In this document: positions 1 through 5,956 of the stretch, piece by piece
Layout of the letters: each line of letters starts with the position of its first letter
Position numbering within the stretch: the first letter of the stretch is position 1
Source: Bacillota bacterium
GTDB lineage: Bacteria > Bacillota > Clostridia > Acetivibrionales > DSM-1351
Assembly (NCBI GenBank): GCA_023436515.1
Contig: JAEZIV010000404.1
Coordinates: 1-11,710 of the forward strand
DNA: 11,710 bases
Reading direction: 5' to 3'
Notes under the pieces: model-generated
What the model saw: the letters and a program-made list of their open reading frames with translations, nothing else
What the model was told of the DNA's origin: nothing
Databases searched by the model: none
Position numbers and translations under genes: made by a program

Positions 1-353
1 ATGTCACACAGGCCACTGTATCAAGAGATATAAAGGATCTTAGGCTTATAAAGGTAATGTCAGCAGAGGGTAAATATAAATATGCCACATTTTCTCAATC
101 CGAAAATCAGGTATCCAACAGATTGATAACCATTTTGACCGAAGCTTACGTATCAAGTGATTATGCTAATAACATAGTTGTGGTTAAAACCCTGTCGGGC
201 ATGGCACAGGCTGCAGCTTCTGCAATTGATTCTCTAAAGTGGCAGGAGATACTCGGCACCATAGCCGGAGATGATACCCTCATAATGGTTTGCAGAGCTG
301 AAAAAATAGCCGAGGAAATAGTTAATAAATTCTGCAAAATGATTGGAAAGTAG
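1..353 (+). CDS. argR: Arginine repressor ArgR, 3' part (5'-truncated by window edge)
   Basis: The reading frame is open from base 3 to a TAG stop at 351-353, giving 116 codons of a protein that is normally about 150 residues, so roughly the first 33 are outside the window. The first visible residues, VTQATVSRDIKDLRLIKV, are the recognition-helix end of the ArgR winged-helix DNA-binding domain. Residues near the end carry GTIAGDDTLI, the arginine-binding and hexamerisation motif of the C-terminal domain. Family knowledge: ArgR/AhrC hexamers bind ARG boxes with L-arginine as co-repressor, repressing biosynthesis and activating catabolism. The ATG at 57 is internal and not the start. recN follows after 41 bases with no terminator between, matching the usual argR-recN arrangement in Firmicutes. 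Confidence 0.95.
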   Translation, partial: VTQATVSRDIKDLRLIKVMSAEGKYKYATFSQSENQVSNRLITILTEAYVSSDYANNIVVVKTLSGMAQAAASAIDSLKWQEILGTIAGDDTLIMVCRAEKIAEEIVNKFCKMIGK

Positions 354-394
354 TGATTATAGTCTATAGTCAACAGGTGTAGGTGGAGGTATTT

Positions 395-2098
395 ATGCTT
401 ATACAGCTTGATATTCAAAATATTGCTCTTATAGACAAGCTAAGCCTCGAAATAGGTGGGGGGCTAAACGTACTTACCGGAGAAACAGGAGCAGGTAAGT
501 CTATATTGATAGACTCAATAAATGCTGTTCTTGGGGAGCGGGTTTCAAGGGAGTTAATAAGAAACGGCAAGGAGAAGGCAATTGTTGAAGCCATTTTCCA
601 ATATAATAATGCTTTAGTTGATCAGATTCTTGAACAGTCGGGTATAGAAGCAGAAGAAGGAAGCCTTATATTATCAAGGGAAATAAGCCTGTCCGGAAAA
701 AATACCTGCCGCATAAACGGCAGACTTGTTAATGTATCTATGCTTAAGCAGATTGGTGAGCTGTTGCTGGATATCCATGGACAACACGACAATCAATCAC
801 TACTTAAAACTGAAACTCATATTGATTTGCTGGATGCTTTTGGAGGAAAAGAAATCGAAGAGCTTAAAAGTGAATACAGTCATTTGTATAATAAATATAA
901 AGACATAAAAGCAAGGCTAAAGGAACTGGCAGGAGATAAGGGTGAACTTGCCCGTCGAATGGACATGCTCAATTTTCAAATTGAAGAAATAAAGAATGCA
1001 CGTCTTAAAGCCGGTGAGGACCAAACTCTAAGTGCAAAGAGGCAGGTTCTAGCCAATTCCGAGAAGATTATCAACTCAATTGTAAAGGCATATGAGCTGT
1101 TAAACGAAGGATCTAATACCGGGAAATCAGCCTTGTACAATGCCAACAAGGCTTTACAGGAGTTATTTTCAATTCAGAGATTTGATCCTGAAATAAACTC
1201 TGTGTACGAAAAGCTTGAATCTGTTATATACCAATTGGAAGATATTTGTGAGGATATCAGAAATAAAAGAGAGGCTTGCGAGTTCAGCCCGGATGATTTA
1301 TCAAGGCTGGATGAAAGGCTTGATATAATAACCCGGTTAAAAAGAAAATATGGCTCAAGTATAGAGGAGGTTCTTGAATATCTGAGCAAGTCCCAGCAAG
1401 AATATGATGAGCTGCTTCAGAGCGAGTCTCTAGCAGAAGGGCTGAATAAACAACTCGAGGATACTATTGTAAAATTATTCAAGAGTGCTCAAAAACTTAA
1501 CTCCGAAAGAGAAAAGGCCTCGTCATTGCTTGAAAAAAATATTACTGAAGAGCTTGAAAACCTTGAAATGAAAAACGCCACCTTTAAAGTTAACCTCGTG
1601 TTTAATAGTGAAGAAAGGAAATTTTTTAAAAACGGGCTAAATTCAGTTGAATTTTTAATTTCCAGTAATGTAGGGGAACCATTAAAACCACTGAGCAGGA
1701 TTGCTTCCGGGGGTGAAATGTCCAGAATAATGCTGGCTATTAAAACCATTCTGGCAAACGTTGATTCCATACCAACTCTCATCTTTGATGAAATAGATAC
1801 GGGTATCAGCGGAAAAGCTGCCCAAAGGGTTGGAGAAAAGCTGTCCTACATATCAAAAACACATCAGGTACTTTGTGTTACCCACTTGTCTCAGTTAGCA
1901 TGTATGGCTGATAGCCATCTTTTCATTGAAAAGAAGTCAGATGGGGAGAATACCTTTACTACAGTCAGGAGTCTGGACCACGAGGGAAGAGTTAAGGAAA
2001 TTGCACGAATTATAGGCGGCTCAGACATAACACCTTTAGCCCTGAGGCACTCTGAGGAGCTCATAGCTGCAGCCGATATGTTTAAAAAAAATAATTAA
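395..2098 (+). CDS. recN: DNA repair protein RecN
   Basis: RecN is a cytoplasmic SMC-like ATPase that acts early in double-strand-break repair and helps bring DNA ends or sister duplexes together. The 567 residues match the family's usual 550-580. Visible parts are the N-terminal motif NIALIDKL; Walker A GETGAGKS at residues 29-36; DIHGQHDNQSLL near 126-137; a long charged, Lys/Glu-rich coiled-coil region from about 155 to 400; the ABC signature LSRIASGGEMSR near 433-444; Walker B TLIFDEID near 461-468; and the switch histidine in CVTHLSQLA near 497. I chose ATG 395 because GGAGG at 385-389 sits 5 bases upstream and RecN proteins usually start ML-x-x-L. The in-frame GTG at 383 would overlap that ribosome binding site. 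The gene is probably co-transcribed with argR and ends at its own terminator. Confidence 0.96.
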   Translation: MLIQLDIQNIALIDKLSLEIGGGLNVLTGETGAGKSILIDSINAVLGERVSRELIRNGKEKAIVEAIFQYNNALVDQILEQSGIEAEEGSLILSREISLSGKNTCRINGRLVNVSMLKQIGELLLDIHGQHDNQSLLKTETHIDLLDAFGGKEIEELKSEYSHLYNKYKDIKARLKELAGDKGELARRMDMLNFQIEEIKNARLKAGEDQTLSAKRQVLANSEKIINSIVKAYELLNEGSNTGKSALYNANKALQELFSIQRFDPEINSVYEKLESVIYQLEDICEDIRNKREACEFSPDDLSRLDERLDIITRLKRKYGSSIEEVLEYLSKSQQEYDELLQSESLAEGLNKQLEDTIVKLFKSAQKLNSEREKASSLLEKNITEELENLEMKNATFKVNLVFNSEERKFFKNGLNSVEFLISSNVGEPLKPLSRIASGGEMSRIMLAIKTILANVDSIPTLIFDEIDTGISGKAAQRVGEKLSYISKTHQVLCVTHLSQLACMADSHLFIEKKSDGENTFTTVRSLDHEGRVKEIARIIGGSDITPLALRHSEELIAAADMFKKNN

Positions 2099-2128
2099 AA
2101 TTAATTTTTGAATAAGCCTAATAAAAAG

Positions 2129-2170
2129 AACAGCCATGAATAATGAATTATCTGGTTGTTTTTTTATTTT
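2129..2170 (+). terminator. Rho-independent terminator after recN
   Basis: AACAGCCA at 2129-2136 pairs with TGGTTGTT at 2153-2160, an 8-bp stem with one G-U pair and a 16-base loop. It runs straight into a T-rich tract to about 2174. It lies 30 bases after the recN stop, so argR-recN transcription probably ends here and spoIVB is a separate unit. Confidence 0.75.
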
Positions 2171-2284
2171 TTTTCAATAATAAGTAATCAACTTCTATCT
2201 AATTTTTGAGTTTTAATTACCTACCATGTTTTATTTTGCTTGAATAATAAAAATCCATAAAGGTTAACTTATGATTATGATTTC

Positions 2285-2316
2285 AAGGTCACGCTCAGAT
2301 ATAATGGCGTGACTTT
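2285..2316 (+). repeat. Inverted repeat (stem-loop) in the recN-spoIVB gap
   Basis: AAGGTCACGC at 2285-2294 pairs with GCGTGACTTT at 2307-2316, a 10-bp stem with one G-U pair and a 12-base loop. The 3' side is followed by GTTATCATT, a poor U tract. It could be a second weak terminator, an operator, or a leader structure for spoIVB. The loop contains TATAAT at 2300-2305 but no matching -35. The rest of the 337-base gap between recN and the spoIVB frame is A/T-rich and shows no gene. Confidence 0.5.
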
Positions 2317-2377
2317 GTTATCATTGGGTTAATATTGGAAAAAAAAGCAAGCAGCCACATAATGGTATTTTATTTAT

Positions 2378-2396
2378 AGGGGAGCGTGAAAAAATG
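2378..2396 (+). promoter_or_regulatory. Ribosome binding site and apparent ATG for spoIVB, followed by an in-frame stop
   Basis: AGGGGAG at 2378-2384 is a good Shine-Dalgarno site, 9 bases before ATG 2394-2396. That ATG is in the same frame as the SpoIVB body but reads only M-H-Y-L before TAA at 2406-2408. A GTG at 2386 begins a basic, signal-like sequence in another frame, but its spacing from the Shine-Dalgarno is only 1-3 bases. No ribosome binding site is visible before TTG 2436. Confidence 0.6.
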
Positions 2397-2435
2397 CACT
2401 ATTTATAATCCAATAAAAAAAAGCTGTTTGTACTA

Positions 2436-3719
2436 TTGTTTGTTTGTTTTTGTGTTATTACACTGAGTTATTTACAGGCACTTTCTGTAATTCCTGAAAG
2501 ACTGACACTCTTAGAGGGGGAGGAATACATTTACAATTTTAAGAGCCTGTATTTAGTAAATATAAAGGCTGACAAGGGTGATGTGCTAAAACTAAATAAT
2601 AGTAGTATAAAAGCCAGTGGAAATTATTTAGATCTAATATCACCTCTTGCCTTTAGAACTCAGAGAAAAGGGACGGTAAAGCTTAATTTTAGTGCTTTTG
2701 GAGTAATTCCCTTAAAAACAATGCAAGTAGATATTATACCCAGTAAACGCTTGGCAGCCTGCGGTAACACAGTAGGTGTAAAAATTAAGATGGATGGTGT
2801 TTTAGTCATAGGTGTAAGTGATGTTGAAGGTATGGAAGGAGCTCGGACGGCACCTGCAAAAGAAGCTGGGATCAAGGCCGGTGATATCTTATATGAAATA
2901 AATAGTAAAAAGCTCTCGGATATTCACGACCTTATAAAAGAAATTGATCTTAGTAACGGAGGTAAACTAGATATAAAATTTAAAAGGGGTAACAGCTTTG
3001 TGAATACAACAATATACCCTGTTCAAGGAGTTAATGACAATAAGTATCATATAGGACTGTGGGTGAGAGACAGTACGGCCGGCATTGGGACTATGACCTT
3101 TTATGATCCTGAAACAGGAAGCTTTGGTGCACTTGGTCATGGCATTACCGATATAGATACAGGCCTGCTAATGCCGGTTAACAGTGGTGAGGTACTAGAG
3201 TCAAATATTATTGCGGTTAAAAAAGGAGAACAGGGAACTCCCGGTGAGTTGAAAGGAATCTTTCTGGAGAATAAACCACCAATGGGTGATATTTTCAAGA
3301 ATGATGAATGTGGAATATACGGTAAAGTATTAAAGGAGTACAAGGTTTCCAACAGAAGATTGTACCCTATTGGGATCAGAGGGCAGGTAAAAGTAGGCCC
3401 TGCAACTATATTATCAAATATTGAGGGTAATGATATACAGGAGTTCAATATTTATATCGAAAAGGTTGCAAGGCAATCCTTCAGTGGACCAAAGGGAATG
3501 GTAATTCGGGTTACAGACAAGAGACTGCTCAACTCTACAGGAGGAATTGTTCAGGGAATGTCGGGAAGCCCAATAATTCAGAATGGAAAGCTGATTGGTG
3601 CAGTTACTCATGTACTTGTTAACGATCCAACTAGAGGCTATGGTATATTTATCGAATGGATGCTGAAGAATGTAAATGACAAAGATGCTATCAATTTAAA
3701 AGGCTTAAAAGCTGGTTAG
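2436..3719 (+). CDS. spoIVB: SpoIVB serine peptidase (PDZ and S55 domains), stage IV sporulation; 5' end uncertain
   Basis: In Bacillus, SpoIVB is made in the forespore, secreted into the intermembrane space, and cleaves SpoIVFA so that SpoIVFB activates pro-sigma-K. Numbered from TTG 2436, the 427 residues contain a short hydrophobic N-terminus (1-17), a beta-rich region, a PDZ domain at about 110-195 (GVLVIGVSD, AGIKAGDILYEIN) and the S55 peptidase domain. Its catalytic His is H235 in GALGHGITD and its Ser is S378 in GMSGSPI; D361 in VTDKRLL is the likely Asp. The catalytic part is intact. The TTG start is only where the open frame begins. Upstream in the same frame lies KKKLFVLL, which would complete a signal anchor, but TAA at 2406 blocks it from the good start. 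The real N-terminus is probably 10-15 residues longer. A stem-loop follows the stop, and spo0A is next, as in Bacillus. Confidence 0.9.
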   Translation: MFVCFCVITLSYLQALSVIPERLTLLEGEEYIYNFKSLYLVNIKADKGDVLKLNNSSIKASGNYLDLISPLAFRTQRKGTVKLNFSAFGVIPLKTMQVDIIPSKRLAACGNTVGVKIKMDGVLVIGVSDVEGMEGARTAPAKEAGIKAGDILYEINSKKLSDIHDLIKEIDLSNGGKLDIKFKRGNSFVNTTIYPVQGVNDNKYHIGLWVRDSTAGIGTMTFYDPETGSFGALGHGITDIDTGLLMPVNSGEVLESNIIAVKKGEQGTPGELKGIFLENKPPMGDIFKNDECGIYGKVLKEYKVSNRRLYPIGIRGQVKVGPATILSNIEGNDIQEFNIYIEKVARQSFSGPKGMVIRVTDKRLLNSTGGIVQGMSGSPIIQNGKLIGAVTHVLVNDPTRGYGIFIEWMLKNVNDKDAINLKGLKAG

Positions 3720-3733
3720 TGCTATACACGATA

Positions 3734-3773
3734 TTAAACTGAATCTACTTATAGTCTGGTAGGTTCAGTTTAA
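3734..3773 (+). terminator. Stem-loop after spoIVB, probable terminator
   Basis: TTAAACTGAATCTAC at 3734-3748 pairs with GTAGGTTCAGTTTAA at 3759-3773, a 15-bp stem with one G-U pair and a 10-base loop, 14 bases past the spoIVB stop. The tract after it (ATATTACG) is A/T-rich but not a run of T. The near-perfect, symmetric stem could act on either strand. Confidence 0.65.
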
Positions 3774-3944
3774 ATATTACGAATACATACTATTTATGCA
3801 AAAAATAATACTTTTGCTAGTAAAATGGGAAATATTACTAAATAGTAAGAATCAAAATAAATTTTTTTAAATCTAGCGAAATATGGTAATATTAAGGCTT
3901 AGATAATGAAATATGACAGTAACACCTATAATTTATTCTGGCAA

Positions 3945-3963
3945 TTCAAGTAAAAAACTTGAA
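3945..3963. promoter_or_regulatory. Inverted repeat overlapping the spo0A -35, candidate operator
   Basis: TTCAAGT at 3945-3951 and ACTTGAA at 3957-3963 are perfect inverted 7-mers separated by five A. The right arm covers the start of the proposed -35 hexamer (3959-3964), which is where a dimeric repressor would block RNA polymerase. I do not recognise the motif as belonging to a named regulator. Confidence 0.4.
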
Positions 3964-3987
3964 ATTATGTCGAGATCAAAATATAAT
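3959..3987 (+). promoter_or_regulatory. Sigma-A-type promoter of spo0A
   Basis: TTGAAA at 3959-3964 and TATAAT at 3982-3987 are separated by exactly 17 bases, giving 5 of 6 and 6 of 6 matches to consensus. The predicted transcript start is near 3994, giving a leader of about 40 bases. Confidence 0.7.
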
Positions 3988-4003
3988 AGAGGCATGACAT
4001 AAT
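3964..4003. promoter_or_regulatory. Spo0A-box-like inverted pair flanking the -10
   Basis: ATTATGTC at 3964-3971 and its exact complement GACATAAT at 3996-4003 lie about 32 bases apart centre to centre, close to three helical turns, on either side of the -10. The left copy continues as TGTCGAG (3968-3974), one base from the Spo0A box TGTCGAA. The right copy, read on the minus strand, is TGTCATG, a weaker match. Autoregulation by Spo0A is inferred. Confidence 0.4.
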
Positions 4004-4021
4004 CTGGAAAAATAAATTCTT

Positions 4022-4027
4022 GGGGGG
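4022..4027 (+). promoter_or_regulatory. Ribosome binding site that fixes the TTG start of spo0A
   Basis: A run of six G at 4022-4027 lies 8 bases before TTG 4036-4038. There is no ATG or GTG in frame nearby, so the rare TTG start is well supported. Confidence 0.7.
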
Positions 4028-4035
4028 TTATTGGT

Positions 4036-4872
4036 TTGAGTAGTAAAATTATTAATGTTCTTATTGCGGATGACAATAGAGAATTCGGCGACATTTTGTG
4101 CGAATATCTTTCAAATCAGAATGATATCGAAGTTGTTGGTCTTGCAAGGGATGGATTTGAAGCAGTCGATTTAATACTGCAGAATTCTCCTGATATTGCA
4201 ATCTTAGATATAATCATGCCGCACCTTGACGGGTTGGGTGTGTTGGAGAAAATTGCAGCATCAAAGATGGAGAAAAAGCCTTTGTTTATAGTACTGTCAG
4301 CAGTTGGACAGGACAAGATTACTCAGCGTGCTCTTGCACTTGGAGCTGAATACTATATAGTTAAACCTTTCGATATGGATGTTCTGGTGAATAGGATAAG
4401 ACAATTGAAAGATAGTACGTATATTCCTTCAGTTACTACTTCCTTATCATCATCCATATCAATACACAAAAGTGACTCTATGGCAGAAAAAAAGCCGGTA
4501 CATATTGCAAATTCTTCTAGAAACCTTGAGATAGAGGTAACTAATATCATGCACGAAATCGGTGTTCCTGCACATATAAAAGGCTATCAATATTTGAGGG
4601 ATGCAATAATGATGGTAGTCAAGGATCTTGATGTTATAAACTCTATTACTAAGCTTCTATATCCAAGCATTGCAAAAGAATACAACACTACACCAAGCAG
4701 AGTGGAAAGAGCTATCCGTCATGCTATTGAGGTTGCTTGGAGCCGAGGTCAGGTTGAGGCCATTGATGCTTTGTTTGGCTATACGGTAAATATCGGGAAA
4801 GGTAAGCCGACTAATTCCGAGTTTATAGCGATGATAGCAGATAAGTTGAGATTGGAATTGAAGGTAGGGTAA
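4036..4872 (+). CDS. spo0A: Sporulation master response regulator Spo0A
   Basis: Spo0A is the transcription factor that, when phosphorylated, commits the cell to sporulation and controls many stationary-phase genes. The 278 residues (family about 260-275) show a receiver domain at 1-125 with acidic pocket D12/D13, phosphoacceptor D58 in [12 protein letters not shown]88 in LSA and K110 in VKP. A Ser-rich linker follows at about 130-160, then the Spo0A C-terminal DNA-binding domain. Its signature is [17 protein letters not shown] at 219-235, the recognition-helix region. The start is TTG, chosen from the G-rich ribosome binding site 8 bases upstream and from the [14 protein letters not shown] alignment with other Spo0A proteins. 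The gene has its own promoter and a downstream terminator, so it is probably monocistronic. In Clostridia, phosphate usually comes directly from orphan kinases; the kinase encoded downstream is paired with its own regulator, so I do not assign it to Spo0A. Confidence 0.97.
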   Translation: MSSKIINVLIADDNREFGDILCEYLSNQNDIEVVGLARDGFEAVDLILQNSPDIAILDIIMPHLDGLGVLEKIAASKMEKKPLFIVLSAVGQDKITQRALALGAEYYIVKPFDMDVLVNRIRQLKDSTYIPSVTTSLSSSISIHKSDSMAEKKPVHIANSSRNLEIEVTNIMHEIGVPAHIKGYQYLRDAIMMVVKDLDVINSITKLLYPSIAKEYNTTPSRVERAIRHAIEVAWSRGQVEAIDALFGYTVNIGKGKPTNSEFIAMIADKLRLELKVG

Positions 4873-4968
4873 AAGACTAGCAATATCAAGGGTTTCAGGA
4901 GAATTGTTAAACCAATAAATATTTATATTAGTAGGATTGTGATAATGTGGAATGAGTGATAAATAACA

Positions 4969-5005
4969 TTAAAATCCTATAAATAATTGTTTAAAATCCA
5001 ATAAA
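4969..5005 (+). repeat. 15-bp direct repeat, two copies, 22-bp period
   Basis: TTAAAATCCTATAAA at 4969-4983 recurs as TTAAAATCCAATAAA at 4991-5005 with one mismatch. The period is close to two helical turns. It lies between spo0A and its terminator; the function is unknown. Confidence 0.5.
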
Positions 5006-5067
5006 CTTCTCTGATTTATAGGGGTAGGCAAAATGTCTATAATTTTATAAATCGGAGGAGTTTTTTT
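5003..5067 (+). terminator. Strong rho-independent terminator after spo0A
   Basis: An 18-base arm at 5003-5020 (AAACTTCTCTGATTTATA) pairs with 5046-5063 (TATAAATCGGAGGAGTTT), with two G-U pairs, followed by a run of seven T at 5061-5067. The 25-base loop can form a small inner hairpin (TAGGC 5025-5029 with GTCTA 5035-5039). It lies 130 bases past the spo0A stop. The remaining gap to 5172 is A/T-rich with no gene. Confidence 0.85.
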
Positions 5068-5172
5068 ATGATTCAGTTTTAGTTTGGGGTTGTATTTTGT
5101 GAGATTAACTGCACTATATTTATTAATTTTTTTTAAATATTTTACAAATAATATATCTTTTTAGATTTCTAT

Positions 5173-5181
5173 TGTTATAAT
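5173..5181 (+). promoter_or_regulatory. Extended -10 promoter for the two-component operon
   Basis: TGTTATAAT at 5173-5181 fits the extended -10 form TG-N-TATAAT. No good -35 lies 16-18 bases upstream, which is tolerable for an extended -10. The predicted start near 5188 lies just before a hairpin. Confidence 0.5.
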
Positions 5182-5191
5182 AAAAAATGAT

Positions 5192-5222
5192 AGACACGGA
5201 AAAATCTACTATGTGTCTTTTT
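5192..5222 (+). terminator. Terminator-like hairpin in the leader of the two-component operon
   Basis: AGACAC at 5192-5197 pairs with GTGTCT at 5213-5218, extendable by one G-U pair, followed by five T at 5218-5222. Because it lies between the likely promoter and the response-regulator gene, it may be an attenuator or a 5'-stabilising hairpin and not a true end of transcription. Confidence 0.5.
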
Positions 5223-5266
5223 ATAATTATTATGTACGTGCCGAGAGCTCGTAGATGGGAGATTAT

Positions 5267-5953
5267 ATGAACAGTAAAAGCAAGGTATTAATAGTAGATG
5301 ATGACAGGAATATTTGTGAATTGATCGGACTATACCTGCAAAAGGAAGGCTATGAGGTTGTATACGCATATAATGGCGTACAGGCAATAGATACATTTAA
5401 GCTACAGGCTCCCAATCTTGTAGTTTTGGATATAATGCTGCCGGGAATTGACGGATGGCAGGTTTGCAGAGAAATACGCAAGGTGAGTTCTATTCCGATA
5501 ATAATGCTGACTGCCAAGGGAGAAACCTTTGACAAGGTTTTAGGATTGGAGCTTGGTGCGGATGACTATATGGTAAAGCCCGTTGAGCCAAAGGAGCTTG
5601 TAGCAAGGGTTAAAGCTGTTTTAAGAAGATACGAGCATAAGGAGATAGACACTCAGGAGGTGGTATACCCAAACCTGATAGTTAATAAAAGTAATTACAC
5701 CATCAGGCTTAAAGGTAACCTTATCGAACTCCCCCCAAAGGAGCTTGAGTTGCTATTCTTCCTAGCATCAAACCCAAACAAGGTTTTTACTAGGGAGCAG
5801 CTGCTGGAGCATGTCTGGGGATTTGATTTCTATGGAGACTCAAGAACTGTGGATGTTCATGTAAAAAGAGTCAGAGAAAAAATAGACCTTGAGGGTCAGC
5901 CCTGGCAGCTTAAAACAGTCTGGGGCGTGGGCTACAAGTTTGAGGTGAAATAA
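5267..5953 (+). CDS. OmpR/PhoB-family response regulator
   Basis: This is the DNA-binding output partner of the kinase encoded 3 bases downstream. It has 228 residues. The receiver domain (1-115) has the acidic pocket at DDD 11-13, phosphoacceptor D55 in VVLDIMLPGIDG, T82 in MLTAKGE and K104 in VKP. The C-terminal winged helix (about 130-228) carries LPPKELELLFFLASNPNKVF, SRTVDVHVKRVREKI and the wing VWGVGYKFE. I chose ATG 5267, with GGGAG 5 bases upstream; the in-frame ATG 5255 overlaps that site and has no good ribosome binding site. The receiver resembles the ResD/PhoP-like branch (CREIRKVSSIPIIMLTAKGE), but the sequence does not settle the regulon, so no symbol is given. A promoter and hairpin precede it. 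Confidence 0.93.
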   Translation: MNSKSKVLIVDDDRNICELIGLYLQKEGYEVVYAYNGVQAIDTFKLQAPNLVVLDIMLPGIDGWQVCREIRKVSSIPIIMLTAKGETFDKVLGLELGADDYMVKPVEPKELVARVKAVLRRYEHKEIDTQEVVYPNLIVNKSNYTIRLKGNLIELPPKELELLFFLASNPNKVFTREQLLEHVWGFDFYGDSRTVDVHVKRVREKIDLEGQPWQLKTVWGVGYKFEVK

Positions 5954-5956
5954 TTG

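Larger units (their letters stand above)
3774..4035 (+). promoter_or_regulatory. Regulatory gap upstream of spo0A
   Basis: No open frame of note is present. The left part (3774-3944) is A/T-rich, with a small palindrome TTACTA-AA-TAGTAA at 3835-3848. The right part holds the spo0A promoter, two inverted repeats and the ribosome binding site, listed separately. I looked for a sigma-H promoter, as found at spo0A in Bacillus, and could not find a convincing one. Confidence 0.5.

Noticed and set aside
383..397. GTG 383 as the start of recN
   Set aside because: It would place the start upstream of and overlapping the strong GGAGG at 385-389, which clearly serves ATG 395; RecN family proteins also begin at that ATG.
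2329..2364. Possible forespore sigma-G promoter for spoIVB, with CATAATG at 2358 as the -10
   Set aside because: No acceptable -35 lies at the right distance, so the match is too weak to annotate even though sigma-G control is expected from Bacillus.
3831..3893. Palindrome TTACTA-AA-TAGTAA and the distant inverted 8-mer AATATTAC/GTAATATT in the spo0A gap
   Set aside because: They are short and made almost entirely of A and T in very A/T-rich DNA, so they are likely chance; only the palindrome is mentioned, within the gap entry.
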